Assembly: GCF_022701295.1 (NCBI RefSeq)
Contig: NZ_CP033204.1
Span: forward strand, 2,480,001-2,544,000
DNA: 64,000 bases
Direction: 5' to 3'
Source: Sphingopyxis sp. YF1
GTDB taxonomy: Bacteria > Pseudomonadota > Alphaproteobacteria > Sphingomonadales > Sphingomonadaceae
The position numbers were made by a program, and so were the translations under genes. This document shows, one piece after another, positions 9,544 to 20,314 of the stretch. A model generated the notes under the pieces. That model was given only the letters and a program-made list of their open reading frames with translations, ran no database searches and had not been told where the DNA came from. Numbering within the stretch: the stretch's first letter is position 1; the number at the start of each line of letters is the position of its first letter.

Positions 9544-9837
9544 ATGAACCAGACCTATCATGTCTATATCCTCGCCAGCGCGCGCAACGGCACACTCTAT
9601 ACGGGTGTAACGGGTGATTTGGCTCAGCGGATGTGGCAGCATCGGAACGGTAAAGGCGCGAAATTTGCTTCGAAATACGGTGTGCATCGATTGGTCCATG
9701 CCGAAGCTTTTACCAACGTGAACGACGCCATCGCGCGCGAAAAAGCCATCAAGAAATGGCGGCGGGCGTGGAAACTGGAATTGATCGAGCGTGGCAATCC
9801 GCAGTGGCTCGATCTGTACGATCGACTGAACGGTTAA
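9544..9837 (+). CDS. GIY-YIG nuclease family protein (UPF0213 type)
   Basis: A 97-residue stand-alone GIY-YIG domain. The GIY equivalent is YHVYILAS at residues 5-12 and the YIG equivalent is LYTGVTGDLAQR, followed by the H/K-rich region ending AIAREKAIKKWRR, where the domain's glutamate lies. Such short proteins resemble the N-terminal nuclease of UvrC, but their function is mostly unproven. The gene starts 5 bases after one palindromic repeat and ends 5 bases before the next. Its base composition is visibly poorer in GC than its neighbours. Both features suggest that gene and repeats arrived together as a unit (inference). Confidence 0.88.
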   Translation: MNQTYHVYILASARNGTLYTGVTGDLAQRMWQHRNGKGAKFASKYGVHRLVHAEAFTNVNDAIAREKAIKKWRRAWKLELIERGNPQWLDLYDRLNG

Positions 9838-9839
9838 GG

Positions 9840-9873
9840 CCGCTCCTGGGTCCCCGCTTTCGCGGGGATGACA
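9840..9873. repeat. REP-like palindromic element, third copy
   Basis: Direct repeat of 9459-9492 over 34 bases, with the hairpin CCCCGC-TTTC-GCGGGG. It lies between the GIY-YIG stop codon and the aldehyde dehydrogenase start, so the nuclease gene is bracketed by identical elements. Confidence 0.9.
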
Positions 9874-9899
9874 GCTTTGGCGAGTATTGGAGAAGCTGA

Positions 9900-11331
<1,432 letters not shown>

Positions 11332-11333
<2 letters not shown>

Positions 11334-11470
11334 TCCTCCCTGCGGCGAAGCCGTGGGGAGGGGGACCGCTCGCGAAGCGAGCGGTGGAGGGGCCAGCCAG
11401 GTCCGCGCCTTCGCCCCTCCGTCAGCGCTTCGCGCTGCCACCTCCCCATCGCTACGCGACAGGGAGGATC
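11332..11470. repeat. Compound intergenic inverted repeat
   Basis: The outer arms GATCCTCCCT (11332-11341) and AGGGAGGATC (11461-11470) are exact reverse complements. Inside is a perfect hairpin ACCGCTCGC-GAA-GCGAGCGGT (11365-11385), followed by further GC-rich segments with GAAGC-type loops. The element overlaps the aldehyde dehydrogenase stop codon and fills most of the gap to the next gene. A shorter relative lies at 38414-38446. It looks like a dispersed sphingomonad intergenic repeat. Confidence 0.75.
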
Positions 11471-11590
11471 GGGAAGGCCGTCACCAAACCGCCGCGAAAC
11501 TTTCTCCGAACTGTCGCGACTTCGCTTTGCGCGCTGTAACAAAACTCCTGTCTAGCCCGTGGGCAGCCAAGGCTGCCACCGGAGTGAGAC

Positions 11591-12472
11591 ATGGCATCGA
11601 TCTCGACCCTGCCCATCCCCGCCCGTTTTCCCGATCCCTTTACCACCGACCCCCATATTCCCGAGCGCATCATCGGCGAGCGGCGGAGCTATCGCAGCGT
11701 GTGGGTCAGCGATATCCATCTCGGCACGCGCGGGTGCAACGCCCCGCTGCTGATCGACTTCTTCGACCATGTCGATTGCGAGACGCTTTACCTCGTCGGC
11801 GACATCATCGACGGCTGGCGACTCAAAAAGCGCCATTTCTGGCCACCCGAGCATAATGACGTCGTGTGGCGCGTGCTCAAGCGCGCCAAGCGCGGAACGC
11901 GCGTCGTCTATGTTCCCGGCAATCATGACGAGATGGTCAAGCCGTTCGATGGCTTCGATTTCGGCGGGGTCGAAATCCGCCGCGAGGCGATCCACGAAAC
12001 CGCGGACGGGCGCAAATTGCTGGTCGTGCATGGCGACGAATTCGACGCGGTGATGCTCGCGCACCGCTGGCTCGCCTTCGTCGGCGACGCTGCCTACACC
12101 GCGCTGATGAAGATGAATGTGGTGGTCAACGCCATCCGCAGCCGTTTCGGCCTGCCCTATTGGTCCCTGTCGATGGTCGCCAAGCACAAGGTCAAGAACG
12201 CCGTCCAGTTCATCGGCCGCTACGAAGAAGTCGTCGCGCATGCCGCGCGCTCGCGCGGGGTCGACGGCGTGGTGTGCGGCCATATCCACAGCGCCGAGAT
12301 GCGCAAAATCGACGGCGTCGACTATTATAACGACGGCGACTGGGTCGAAGGCTGCACCGCGCTGGTCGAGCATCACGACGGCCGGATGGAAATCCTGCAT
12401 TGGGCGCAGGAAGTCGCGGCCCGCAACGCACCGACCCCGCTCGCGCTGCCGGCGGCGGCCAAGGCCGCCTGA
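11591..12472 (+). CDS. UDP-2,3-diacylglucosamine diphosphatase-like metallophosphoesterase
   Basis: Calcineurin-like phosphoesterase of 293 residues related to LpxH, which cleaves UDP-2,3-diacylglucosamine in lipid A synthesis. All five metal-binding blocks are visible: D41-x-H43 in SDIHLG, G70-D71, G110-N-H-D113, H147-G-D and G230-H-I-H233. Many alphaproteobacteria use the unrelated LpxI for the lipid A step, so this LpxH-like enzyme may act on another glycolipid. Its stop overlaps the start of a glycosyltransferase gene by one base (TGATG), so the two are translationally coupled and probably work on the same lipid. Confidence 0.85.
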   Translation: MASISTLPIPARFPDPFTTDPHIPERIIGERRSYRSVWVSDIHLGTRGCNAPLLIDFFDHVDCETLYLVGDIIDGWRLKKRHFWPPEHNDVVWRVLKRAKRGTRVVYVPGNHDEMVKPFDGFDFGGVEIRREAIHETADGRKLLVVHGDEFDAVMLAHRWLAFVGDAAYTALMKMNVVVNAIRSRFGLPYWSLSMVAKHKVKNAVQFIGRYEEVVAHAARSRGVDGVVCGHIHSAEMRKIDGVDYYNDGDWVEGCTALVEHHDGRMEILHWAQEVAARNAPTPLALPAAAKAA

Positions 12473-13524
12473 TGAGGATCCTGATCGTTAGCGACGCCTG
12501 GGAACCGCAGGTCAACGGGGTCGTTCGCACCTTGCAGGCGACCATCGCCGAACTGCGCACCGCGGGGCATGTCGTCGGCATCGTCTCGCCCGACCTGTTC
12601 CGCTCGATCCCCTGCCCCTCCTACCCCGAAATCCGGCTCGCGCTCGCCGGCTGGCGCCGCGTCGGACGCCACATCCGCGCCTTCGCTCCGCAGGCGATCC
12701 ACATCTCGACCGAGGGACCGCTGGGGATGGCCGCGCGCCGCTGGTGCCTGCGCAACAATTTCCCCTTCACCACCGCCTATCACACGCGCTTTCCCGATTA
12801 TGTCGCGGCGCGCCTTCCCGTCTCGCCCGGCTTCGTCTGGCGCTTCATTCGCTGGTTCCACCGCCCCGCGCGGCACATCATGGTCGCGACGCGCAGCCTG
12901 ATGCGCGAGCTCGCCGAGCAGGGCCTCGACCAGACGATGATGTGGGAGCGCGGGGTCGACCACGCGCTGTTCCGCCCCGACCGTGCGCCGCACCCGGCCT
13001 ATGCCGGCCTCGCGCGGCCGATCCAGCTCTATGTCGGCCGCGTCGCGGTCGAAAAGAATATCGAGGCTTTCCTCGACACCGCACAGAGCGGAACCAGGGT
13101 GATCGTCGGCGACGGCCCCGCGCTCGCCGACCTGCGCGCGCGCTATCCGGGCAGCCTCTTTCTCGGCAAGCTCGGCGGCGAAGCGCTCGCCGCGGCCTTC
13201 GCCGGCGCGGACGTCTTCGTCTTCCCCAGCAAGACCGACACCTTCGGGCTGGTGGTGATCGAGGCGCTGGCGTGCGGCACCCCGGTCGCAGCCTATCCGG
13301 TGCCGGGACCCGGCGACATCGTCCGCGATGGAGCGGGCGCGCTCGACGACGATCTGGACACGGCGATCACGAACGCGATCGCGTGCGACCGCAGCGCGGC
13401 AGCGGCGCTCGGCGCGCGCTATCACTGGGCAGGATGCACCGCGCAATTCGTCAAGGCGCTGACCTTCGTGCCGGCCGAGCCGGCGGGCGAGCTCCCCGCC
13501 GGCGCCGCGAGCGTCGCTGCCTAG
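12472..13524 (+). CDS. Family 4 glycosyltransferase
   Basis: GT-B retaining glycosyltransferase of 350 residues. The N-terminal domain starts RILIVSDAWEPQVNGVVRTL, the typical acceptor-side motif of GT4 glycolipid glucosyl/mannosyl transferases such as the MgtA and SqdX group. The acceptor domain has FTTAYHTRFPDYV, and the donor domain shows VGRVAVEKN and the E-x7-E region SKTDTFGLVVIEALACG at about 253-269. The ATG at 12472 overlaps the upstream TGA. Pairing with a diacylglucosamine-type phosphoesterase suggests synthesis of a membrane glycolipid (inference). The 3' end runs 4 bases into the convergent TonB receptor gene. Confidence 0.88.
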   Translation: MRILIVSDAWEPQVNGVVRTLQATIAELRTAGHVVGIVSPDLFRSIPCPSYPEIRLALAGWRRVGRHIRAFAPQAIHISTEGPLGMAARRWCLRNNFPFTTAYHTRFPDYVAARLPVSPGFVWRFIRWFHRPARHIMVATRSLMRELAEQGLDQTMMWERGVDHALFRPDRAPHPAYAGLARPIQLYVGRVAVEKNIEAFLDTAQSGTRVIVGDGPALADLRARYPGSLFLGKLGGEALAAAFAGADVFVFPSKTDTFGLVVIEALACGTPVAAYPVPGPGDIVRDGAGALDDDLDTAITNAIACDRSAAAALGARYHWAGCTAQFVKALTFVPAEPAGELPAGAASVAA

Positions 13525-16037
13525 AACGCCTTGCGCCACTCGAGTTCGACATAGCGCCCGAGCGGGTCGATATAGCCCGGCTGGTAGTTGAACGGCACGC
13601 GGCCGTTCGCATCGGTGATCCGGCGCTGCGCGTCGAAGAGATTGTCGACCGACAGGCGCAAGCGCGAGTCCTTGAGGAAAGGCAGCTTTTCGATCAGCTT
13701 GGCCTTCTGGTTGAAGTCCATGAAGAAGCGCAGGTTGAAGGTCGCAAGGTCGCCGAACTTCAGGTCGCCGGCGCTGCCGCCGGTGACGGTGCTGCCGCTG
13801 TCATACTTCGCGCTGAGCCGAACCCCCATGCCCTTGTTGAACAGACCGCCGTCGAGTTCGAACAGATGGCGGTTGCTGCCGCCGTTGTTGCCCGTCGCCG
13901 AGCCGTTCAGGAGATCGAGTTCGGGGACGCCGGGGCGGATCAGCACTTTGTCGGTGAGCTTGATCGTGTGGTAGAACGACACCTGCCAGCGCCCGCCCTG
14001 CGGTCCGCCGAACATCCCGCCGGGACCGCCTCGGCCGCCGCGACCACCACCCATCCGCGGACCGCCACCGGGGCCGCGTCCGCCGGCACCGGGACCGCCC
14101 GGAGCAGCCCCCTCCTGCCGCGCGCCCTCGGCCGGCGGAGGACCGCCCTCGCCGCCCGGCGCGCGTGCAGCGCCCGCACCTTCGGGGCGACCGCCACCCG
14201 TACGCCCACCCGCGCCCGGACCACCCTGAGCTTGCTGACCAAAGCTCTTGCCGAAGTTGAAGCCCCAGCGAATTTGCGAATTTTCGCTGCGATCGAAATT
14301 GACCGGCCGCTGATCAAGCGCGATCAGCACGCCGTCGATGTCGCGCGTCACGCGGTCGGGGAAGGCCGCCTCGATCTCGGGGGTCAGCAACGGAAAGCTG
14401 TTGGCGGTGTCGTAGCTCTTGTTGCTGTTGTAGTTGATCGAGACATTCAACCCCTCAAGCATCGGCGGCGACCAGTTGAGCCCCAGCTTGAGGTCGCGGC
14501 GTTGCTCGGCGAGCAGCAGGGGATTACCCCCCGTCGTCGTCTCGATCTGTACCGTCTGGCCGGTGCGGAAATCGTAATAGGTCACCGCAGGGGTCACCAG
14601 CGGCGCGGCACCCAGCTGCTGGATGCCCGGCGCGGCCTCGTCATTGTTGAAGCTCGCAATCAGCGACAAATTGTCGGTGACGCCCCAGTTGAGGTTCGCG
14701 CCCCAGCTCTTGAGCGCCGCGAAATCGCTCGGGTCCTGATACTGGCCGCTCAGCGTCAGCGACACGCGGCCGATCTTGCCCACCTCATATTCAGGGTCGA
14801 GCAGCGGAACGGTCAGCGAGCCGAACACGCCGGGCAGGTCGCGCGCCAGATCGGTCGTCGTGATTCCGCGAGCATTGTCCGACCGGCTGTCGAAGCGCAG
14901 CCCTGAATAGCTCGCGGTCGCCGACAGGCGGATCGGCCCCGCCCAGCCCTCGGTGACGGTGCCCGAAAGGTTGCCGCTGCCGCCGAAGGTCTGCTGGCTG
15001 CTGTCGAAGCGGTCGCGGGCCGCCGCCGCCGTGTTGCGGTCGGTCAGCGTCCGCTGGTCCGCGTCGGCATAATTGCCCGACAGCGACCAGCGCCAGTCGC
15101 CGAGCATGCCGTTGACGCTGGCGGTCGCCGCAAGGTTGCGGCTGCGGCCATCGCGTTTGAGCGGATCGGTCACATCGTTCAGGCGCGGGCCGAGCAGCGA
15201 GAGCGAGTCGGTCTGGTCGAACCGGACGTTGAGCGAAGCGTCGGTCAGCTTGTTGAGGCTGCGCTGGATCGTCGCGTCGACCTTATACTCGTCGGTCGCG
15301 GCGAGCAGGCTGCGCGCGGGGGCTTCGTCCGCCTGATTGGTGAGGGGATCATAGTCGAGATCGCGCTCATCCTCGCGCAGCATCGTCTTGTGCTCCCAGC
15401 CGCCGTTGAGGTTGAAGCGTCCCTTGTCGCCGATCATCAGGAAGCTCGGTTCGATCTCGCTCTGGAAACGTCCGCCCTGCGTCGGAATGCCGCCCTCGGC
15501 CTCGATCGCGACCTGGCGGAAGTTGGGCTTGAGCACGAGGTTGACGACGCGCTCGTCGGCCGAATAGCCATATTGCAGCGCGACTTCCTCGGGGAAAATC
15601 TCGACCTTGGCGATCGCTTCGGGCGGCAGGTTGCGAACCTCGCCGAAGCCGCCCACGCGGCGCCCGTTGACGAGGATGATCGGCCGCCCGCCGCCGCGTC
15701 CGCGCCCCGAGCGCGTCTGCGGCGCGAGCGCGGTGAGCAGTTCCTCGACGTTCGACACGCCGTAACTGGCGATCGCCGCCTCGTCGAGTTCGGCCTCGGC
15801 CGCGAAATCGGTGTCGAGCTGGCCGGCGAGCCGCGGCGCGGTGACGACGATTTCCTCGCCGTCGATATCGTCATAATCCTCTTCGGGTACAGCGACGCGA
15901 TCATCGGCAGGCTGGCCGGCCATCGCGGTCACAGAGACCGCCGGGGCCGCGGTTTCCGCGATCGCCGGCGCCGCCAGCGATGCGCCCGCCGCGAGCAGCG
16001 CGGCACGAACCGAAAGGGAGGAAGGGCGGTAGGACAT
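13521..16037 (-). CDS. TonB-dependent receptor with Gly/Pro/Arg-rich insertion
   Basis: Outer-membrane beta-barrel receptor of 838 residues. A cleavable signal peptide (RAALLAAGASLAAPAIA) is followed by a plug domain. In the plug, SNVEELLTAL and ILVNGRRVGGFGEVRNLPPEAIAKVEI are conserved, as in the FecA/CirA-like group. The barrel ends in an aromatic residue (LEWRKAF). Between about residues 600 and 678 lies a low-complexity stretch made almost only of Gly, Pro, Arg, Ala and Glu (for example GGRGPGGGPRMGGGRGGRGG), which interrupts the barrel, probably in a loop. The ligand is unknown; no adjacent siderophore or sugar genes give a hint. Confidence 0.9.
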   Translation of the reverse strand: MSYRPSSLSVRAALLAAGASLAAPAIAETAAPAVSVTAMAGQPADDRVAVPEEDYDDIDGEEIVVTAPRLAGQLDTDFAAEAELDEAAIASYGVSNVEELLTALAPQTRSGRGRGGGRPIILVNGRRVGGFGEVRNLPPEAIAKVEIFPEEVALQYGYSADERVVNLVLKPNFRQVAIEAEGGIPTQGGRFQSEIEPSFLMIGDKGRFNLNGGWEHKTMLREDERDLDYDPLTNQADEAPARSLLAATDEYKVDATIQRSLNKLTDASLNVRFDQTDSLSLLGPRLNDVTDPLKRDGRSRNLAATASVNGMLGDWRWSLSGNYADADQRTLTDRNTAAAARDRFDSSQQTFGGSGNLSGTVTEGWAGPIRLSATASYSGLRFDSRSDNARGITTTDLARDLPGVFGSLTVPLLDPEYEVGKIGRVSLTLSGQYQDPSDFAALKSWGANLNWGVTDNLSLIASFNNDEAAPGIQQLGAAPLVTPAVTYYDFRTGQTVQIETTTGGNPLLLAEQRRDLKLGLNWSPPMLEGLNVSINYNSNKSYDTANSFPLLTPEIEAAFPDRVTRDIDGVLIALDQRPVNFDRSENSQIRWGFNFGKSFGQQAQGGPGAGGRTGGGRPEGAGAARAPGGEGGPPPAEGARQEGAAPGGPGAGGRGPGGGPRMGGGRGGRGGPGGMFGGPQGGRWQVSFYHTIKLTDKVLIRPGVPELDLLNGSATGNNGGSNRHLFELDGGLFNKGMGVRLSAKYDSGSTVTGGSAGDLKFGDLATFNLRFFMDFNQKAKLIEKLPFLKDSRLRLSVDNLFDAQRRITDANGRVPFNYQPGYIDPLGRYVELEWRKAF

Positions 16038-16228
16038 CGGGAGAGGCGCTTTCTGTTCTGTCTCCGGTTCTTTTGACCGGGTCGGGCTGAACCCGCGCTG
16101 ACACGCAGCGGTTATGGCCGTTCAGCTAGGCGGCGTTTGTCGCAACAATATGGCAAGGCCACCGAAGTTCCACGAACGGGCCATATCGACCGCTGGACAG
16201 CGGCGGCGCGCCTCTTTATCGGCCAGCC

Positions 16229-17830
16229 ATGCCGATTCCCGACACTGCTCCCGCCCCCAAAGCCGAAACCGGCGAATCCATCCTGATCGTCGATTTCGGA
16301 TCGCAGGTGACCCAGTTGATCGCCCGCCGCGTCCGCGAAGCGGGGGTCTACAGCGAGATCGTCCCCTTCAGCGCCGCCGAAGCCGCGCTCGAACGCATGC
16401 AGCCCAAGGGCGTTATCCTGTCGGGCTCGCCCGCGTCGGTCCCCGCCGCCGGCAGCCCCCGCGCCCCGCAGTCCGTCTTCGACAGCGGCCTGCCGATCCT
16501 CGGCATCTGCTACGGCCAGCAGGTGATGAGCCAGCAGCTCGGCGGACAGGTCGAGCCCGGCGGCGCCGATGGCGAACGCGACGGCGAATTCGGCCGCGCC
16601 TTCCTGACCGTCACCGAGCCTTGCGTCCTGTTCGACGGCCTGTGGGAGGTCGGCGAGCGTCATCAGGTGTGGATGAGCCATGGCGACCGCGTCACGCAAT
16701 TCGCGCCCGGCTTCCGCATCGTCGCGATCAGCGACGGCGCGCCCTTCGCGCTGATCGCCGACGATGAGCGCCGCTATTACGGTACGCAGTTTCATCCCGA
16801 GGTCGTGCACACCCCCGACGGCGCAAAGCTGATCGCCAATTTCGTCCGCCACGTCTGCGGCTGCTCGGGCGACTGGACGATGGCCGAGTTCCGCGCCACC
16901 AAGATCGCCGAAATCCGCGCGCAGGTCGGCGACCAGCGCGTGCTGTGCGGCCTGTCGGGCGGGGTCGACAGCGCGGTCGCCGCGGTACTGATCCACGAAG
17001 CGATCGGCGAACAGCTCACCTGCGTCTTCGTCGACCACGGCCTCCTCCGCATGAACGAGCGCGAGCAGGTCGAACGCCTGTTCCGCGACCACTACAACAT
17101 CCCGCTCGTCGTCGTCGACGCCGAGGAACGCTTCATGGCGGGGCTCGCGGGGGTCACCGACCCCGAAAAGAAGCGCAAGTTCATCGGCGCCGAATTCATC
17201 AACGTGTTCGAGGAAGAAGCGAAGAAGATCGGCGGCGCCGACTTCCTCGCGCAGGGCACGCTCTACCCCGACGTGATCGAATCGGTTTCCTTCACCGGCG
17301 GGCCGAGCGTGACGATCAAGAGCCACCACAATGTCGGCGGCCTTCCCGAGCGGATGAACATGAAGCTCGTCGAACCCCTGCGCGAACTGTTCAAGGACGA
17401 GGTCCGCCTGCTCGGCAAGGAACTCGGCCTTCCCGACATCTTCGTCGGTCGCCACCCCTTCCCCGGCCCCGGCCTCGCGATCCGCATTCCGGGCGAAGTC
17501 AGCAAGGACCGCTGCGACATATTGCGCAAGGCCGACGCGGTGTACCTCGAGGAGATCCGCAACGCGGGCCTCTATGATGCAATCTGGCAAGCTTTCGCGG
17601 TGCTGCTCCCGGTCAAGACCGTCGGGGTAATGGGCGACGGGCGCACCTACGACCATGTCTGCGCGCTGCGCGCCGTCACCTCGACCGACGGCATGACCGC
17701 CGACATCTACCCCTTCGACGCGAGCTTCCTCAGCCGCTGCGCGACGCGCATCATCAACGAGGTACAGGGTATCAATCGTGTCGTTTATGACTATACGTCA
17801 AAACCGCCGGGCACGATCGAGTGGGAATAG
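16229..17830 (+). CDS. guaA: GMP synthase (glutamine-hydrolysing)
   Basis: Converts XMP to GMP using glutamine and ATP, 533 residues. The N-terminal class I amidotransferase domain has its nucleophile C94 in GICYGQQ and the His/Glu pair in QFHPEVVHT. The synthetase domain carries the ATP-pyrophosphatase loop [11 protein letters not shown] at about 242-252, and the C-terminal dimerisation domain ends [10 protein letters not shown], the near-universal GuaA ending. It is a monocistronic gene facing away from the TonB receptor, with a 190-base promoter-bearing gap upstream. Confidence 0.98.
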   Translation: MPIPDTAPAPKAETGESILIVDFGSQVTQLIARRVREAGVYSEIVPFSAAEAALERMQPKGVILSGSPASVPAAGSPRAPQSVFDSGLPILGICYGQQVMSQQLGGQVEPGGADGERDGEFGRAFLTVTEPCVLFDGLWEVGERHQVWMSHGDRVTQFAPGFRIVAISDGAPFALIADDERRYYGTQFHPEVVHTPDGAKLIANFVRHVCGCSGDWTMAEFRATKIAEIRAQVGDQRVLCGLSGGVDSAVAAVLIHEAIGEQLTCVFVDHGLLRMNEREQVERLFRDHYNIPLVVVDAEERFMAGLAGVTDPEKKRKFIGAEFINVFEEEAKKIGGADFLAQGTLYPDVIESVSFTGGPSVTIKSHHNVGGLPERMNMKLVEPLRELFKDEVRLLGKELGLPDIFVGRHPFPGPGLAIRIPGEVSKDRCDILRKADAVYLEEIRNAGLYDAIWQAFAVLLPVKTVGVMGDGRTYDHVCALRAVTSTDGMTADIYPFDASFLSRCATRIINEVQGINRVVYDYTSKPPGTIEWE

Positions 17831-17897
17831 CCGGCACATAGCGCATGTTGGGGCGAGTTCGGGGGCGGGCTCGCCGCAATAATGGGGGGGACCAATC

Positions 17898-18614
17898 ATG
17901 CTGCTGCTTCGCGGCCACAATCTGCTGTTTCTCAAACCCCGAAAGGTCGCGGGGACATCTTTCGAAATCGCCTTGTCCAAATTCGCCGATGCCGGCGACG
18001 TCGTCACGCCGATCATGATGGTCGACGAAGCGATCCGATCGCGGCTCGGCTTTTGCGGCCCGCAAAATTATCGCTGGTCGTATGTGGAAGGGCTGCTCCG
18101 CGCGCCACGCGAAACGCTGCTGGCGATCCGGCTGAAGGAAGAAGCCCGCAAATTCTATAATCATATTTCCGCTGCCGACGCGAAGGCCCGTGTCGGCGAC
18201 GCCGATTGGAATGCGTGCCGCAAGGTTTCGATCGTGCGCAATCCGTACGACATGGTCGTGTCTTCCTATTTCTGGCGCCAGCGAAACCGGCAGGAACTTG
18301 AGCCTTTCGAAACCTGGTGCCTGGCGAACGAGGCGGTGCTGACCCAGAACAAGGCGCAATACCGGATCGACGACCGCAATGTCATCGACACCTATATCCG
18401 CTTCGAACATTTCGCCGAGGATATCGCGGCGCTCGAAGCCGAGATGCCCGGACTGGCAGGGCTGAGCGAGTGTTTCGCCCGAATCACGACCAAGAACGGA
18501 ACGCGACCGAAGAACAGCAGCGCACAGCAATTGTTCGGCGAATCGGACAAGGCCCGCCGTCTGGTCGAACGGTTGAATGCGGACGAACTGGAAATCTTCG
18601 GCTACACTCTTTGA
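17898..18614 (+). CDS. Sulfotransferase-like protein
   Basis: A 238-residue protein with the two PAPS-binding signatures of sulfotransferases. A 5'-phosphosulfate loop is seen in LKPRKVAGTSFE (residues 12-23), and a 3'-phosphate-binding block in IVRNPYDMVVSSYFW (from about residue 112), where R and the following S residues are the usual contacts. It resembles the Sulfotransfer_2 type that modifies carbohydrates. The base composition is less GC-rich than its neighbours and no sulfate-activation genes are near. It could instead be a carbohydrate sulfotransferase-fold protein without activity, but both loops look intact. Confidence 0.7.
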   Translation: MLLLRGHNLLFLKPRKVAGTSFEIALSKFADAGDVVTPIMMVDEAIRSRLGFCGPQNYRWSYVEGLLRAPRETLLAIRLKEEARKFYNHISAADAKARVGDADWNACRKVSIVRNPYDMVVSSYFWRQRNRQELEPFETWCLANEAVLTQNKAQYRIDDRNVIDTYIRFEHFAEDIAALEAEMPGLAGLSECFARITTKNGTRPKNSSAQQLFGESDKARRLVERLNADELEIFGYTL

Positions 18615-18644
18615 CCGCATGATCGCTGGCAGGAGTGATATGGC

Positions 18645-19139
18645 ATGAACAAGCCCGAGCGAATCGACGTTACAGCCTCCGGCGGCTGCCAGTGCGGCGC
18701 GGTGCGTTATCGCGCGAGCGCGATGCTCGACACGTCGCATATCTGCCATTGCCGGATGTGCCAGAAGGCGGCGGGCAATTTCTTCATCGCGCTGATCGGC
18801 ATTCCAAAGGACGCGCTCATCTGGACGCGCGGCACCCCCGCGACCTTCAGAAGCTCGGAGCATGTCGAGCGCGGTTTCTGCCGGGCCTGCGGCACCCCGC
18901 TCTATTATGATTATGCCGGCAGCCGGCACCTCAGCGTCACGACGGGCTCGCTCGACAATCCGGGGGCCTTCCCGCCGCGGGTCCAGTTCGGCACCGAAGG
19001 GCGCATGCCGTGGTTCGACGCGCTTCCCGCGCTGACCGAAGAGGGCACGACCGAAGAGACGATGAGCGACCTCGTCGACGCGATCCGTGCCACCAATCAC
19101 CAGCACCCCGATCACGACACCGAAAGTTGGCCCGAATGA
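18645..19139 (+). CDS. GFA (glutathione-dependent formaldehyde-activating) family protein
   Basis: Zinc-binding protein of 164 residues with the family's cysteine pattern: [10 protein letters not shown], then CHCRMCQ, then [11 protein letters not shown]. In the best-known member these cysteines bind two zinc ions and the enzyme forms S-hydroxymethylglutathione; most family members are uncharacterised. The stop codon overlaps the purT start (ATGA), so the two genes are translationally coupled. The link between a GFA protein and a formate-using purine enzyme is suggestive, since both sit in one-carbon metabolism, but that is inference. Confidence 0.85.
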   Translation: MNKPERIDVTASGGCQCGAVRYRASAMLDTSHICHCRMCQKAAGNFFIALIGIPKDALIWTRGTPATFRSSEHVERGFCRACGTPLYYDYAGSRHLSVTTGSLDNPGAFPPRVQFGTEGRMPWFDALPALTEEGTTEETMSDLVDAIRATNHQHPDHDTESWPE

Positions 19140-20314
19140 CCCCCACCGCCACCATCCTCCTCCTCGGCTCGGGCGAACTCGGCCGCGAGTTCGTCACTTC
19201 GGCGAAGCGGCTCGGTTGCCGGGTGATCGCGTGCGACAGTTATGAAGGCGCGCCCGCAATGCAGGTCGCCGACGCTTTCGAGGTCTTCTCGATGCTCGAC
19301 GGCGAAGCGCTGCGCGGGGCGATCGCGAAACACCGGCCCGACCATATCGTCCCCGAGGTCGAGGCGATCCGCACCGAAATCCTGGCCGAGGTCGAAGCCG
19401 AAGGCTTCCATGTCGTTCCCTCGGCGCGCGCCGCGCAACTGACGATGAACCGCGACGCGATCCGCGACCTCGCGGCGAGCGAATTGGGGCTCGCTACCTC
19501 GACCTTCGAATATGCGACCAGCCGCGAGGAACTCGACGACGCCGCCGCGCGCATCGGTTTCCCGCTCGTCGTCAAGCCAGTCATGTCGTCGTCGGGCAAG
19601 GGGCAGAGCACGGTCAGGGGCGCAGATGAAATCGCCGCCGCGTGGGACTATGCCGCCGCCGGCATGCGTGGCGATCGCCTCCGCGTGATCGCCGAGGCGT
19701 TCATCGATTTCGACTATGAAATCACGCTGCTCACCATACGCCACAAGGGTGGCGTTTCCTTCTGTCCGCCGATCGGTCATCGCCAGGAGCGCGGTGACTA
19801 TCGCGAAAGCTGGCAGCCTGCGGCGATGTCGGCGGCCGCACTCGCCAGCGCGCAGGACATGGCCACCAGGGTCGTTGACGCGCTCGGCGGCCACGGCATC
19901 TTCGGCGTCGAGTTTTTCGTGAAGGGCGACGCGGTGATCTTTTCCGAACTGTCACCGCGCCCACACGACACCGGGATGGTAACGCTGATTTCGCAGTCGC
20001 TGTCCGAGTTCGACCTCCACGCGCGCGCGATTCTCGGCCTGCCGATCCCCGCCATCAACGTTCCGCAGGCGAGCGCGAGCGCGGTGCTGCTCGCCGACCG
20101 CGACGCGAGCGACTTCGCGATCACGGGCCTTGCCGAGGCGCTGACCCCGCCCGACGGCGACACCGCGGTCGACGCCCGCATTTTCGGCAAGCCCGTCACC
20201 CGCCCGTACCGCCGCATGGGTGTCGCACTCGCGAAGGTCGCAGGCGGCACCACCGACGATGCACGCAAGGCGGCGGTTGAGGCCGCAGCAAAGCTCGTAA
20301 TCGACTATCGATGA
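19136..20314 (+). CDS. purT: Formate-dependent phosphoribosylglycinamide formyltransferase
   Basis: ATP-grasp enzyme that makes formyl-GAR from formate, GAR and ATP in purine synthesis, an alternative to folate-dependent PurN. The 392 residues match the usual PurT length. The N-terminus [14 protein letters not shown] is the PurT nucleotide-fold opening, and VPEVEAI, the ATP-grasp loop [15 protein letters not shown] and the [11 protein letters not shown] block are all present. The ATG at 19136 overlaps the preceding TGA, and its own TGA overlaps the next ATG at 20311. It thus sits in a tightly coupled three-gene run. Confidence 0.96.
   Translation: MTPTATILLLGSGELGREFVTSAKRLGCRVIACDSYEGAPAMQVADAFEVFSMLDGEALRGAIAKHRPDHIVPEVEAIRTEILAEVEAEGFHVVPSARAAQLTMNRDAIRDLAASELGLATSTFEYATSREELDDAAARIGFPLVVKPVMSSSGKGQSTVRGADEIAAAWDYAAAGMRGDRLRVIAEAFIDFDYEITLLTIRHKGGVSFCPPIGHRQERGDYRESWQPAAMSAAALASAQDMATRVVDALGGHGIFGVEFFVKGDAVIFSELSPRPHDTGMVTLISQSLSEFDLHARAILGLPIPAINVPQASASAVLLADRDASDFAITGLAEALTPPDGDTAVDARIFGKPVTRPYRRMGVALAKVAGGTTDDARKAAVEAAAKLVIDYR

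Noticed and set aside
12744..14906. A 720-codon plus-strand open frame across the glycosyltransferase and TonB receptor genes
   Set aside because: It runs out of frame through one real gene and antisense through another, is Arg/Ala/Gly-rich, has no domain and no ribosome-binding site. It is a shadow caused by high GC at third positions.
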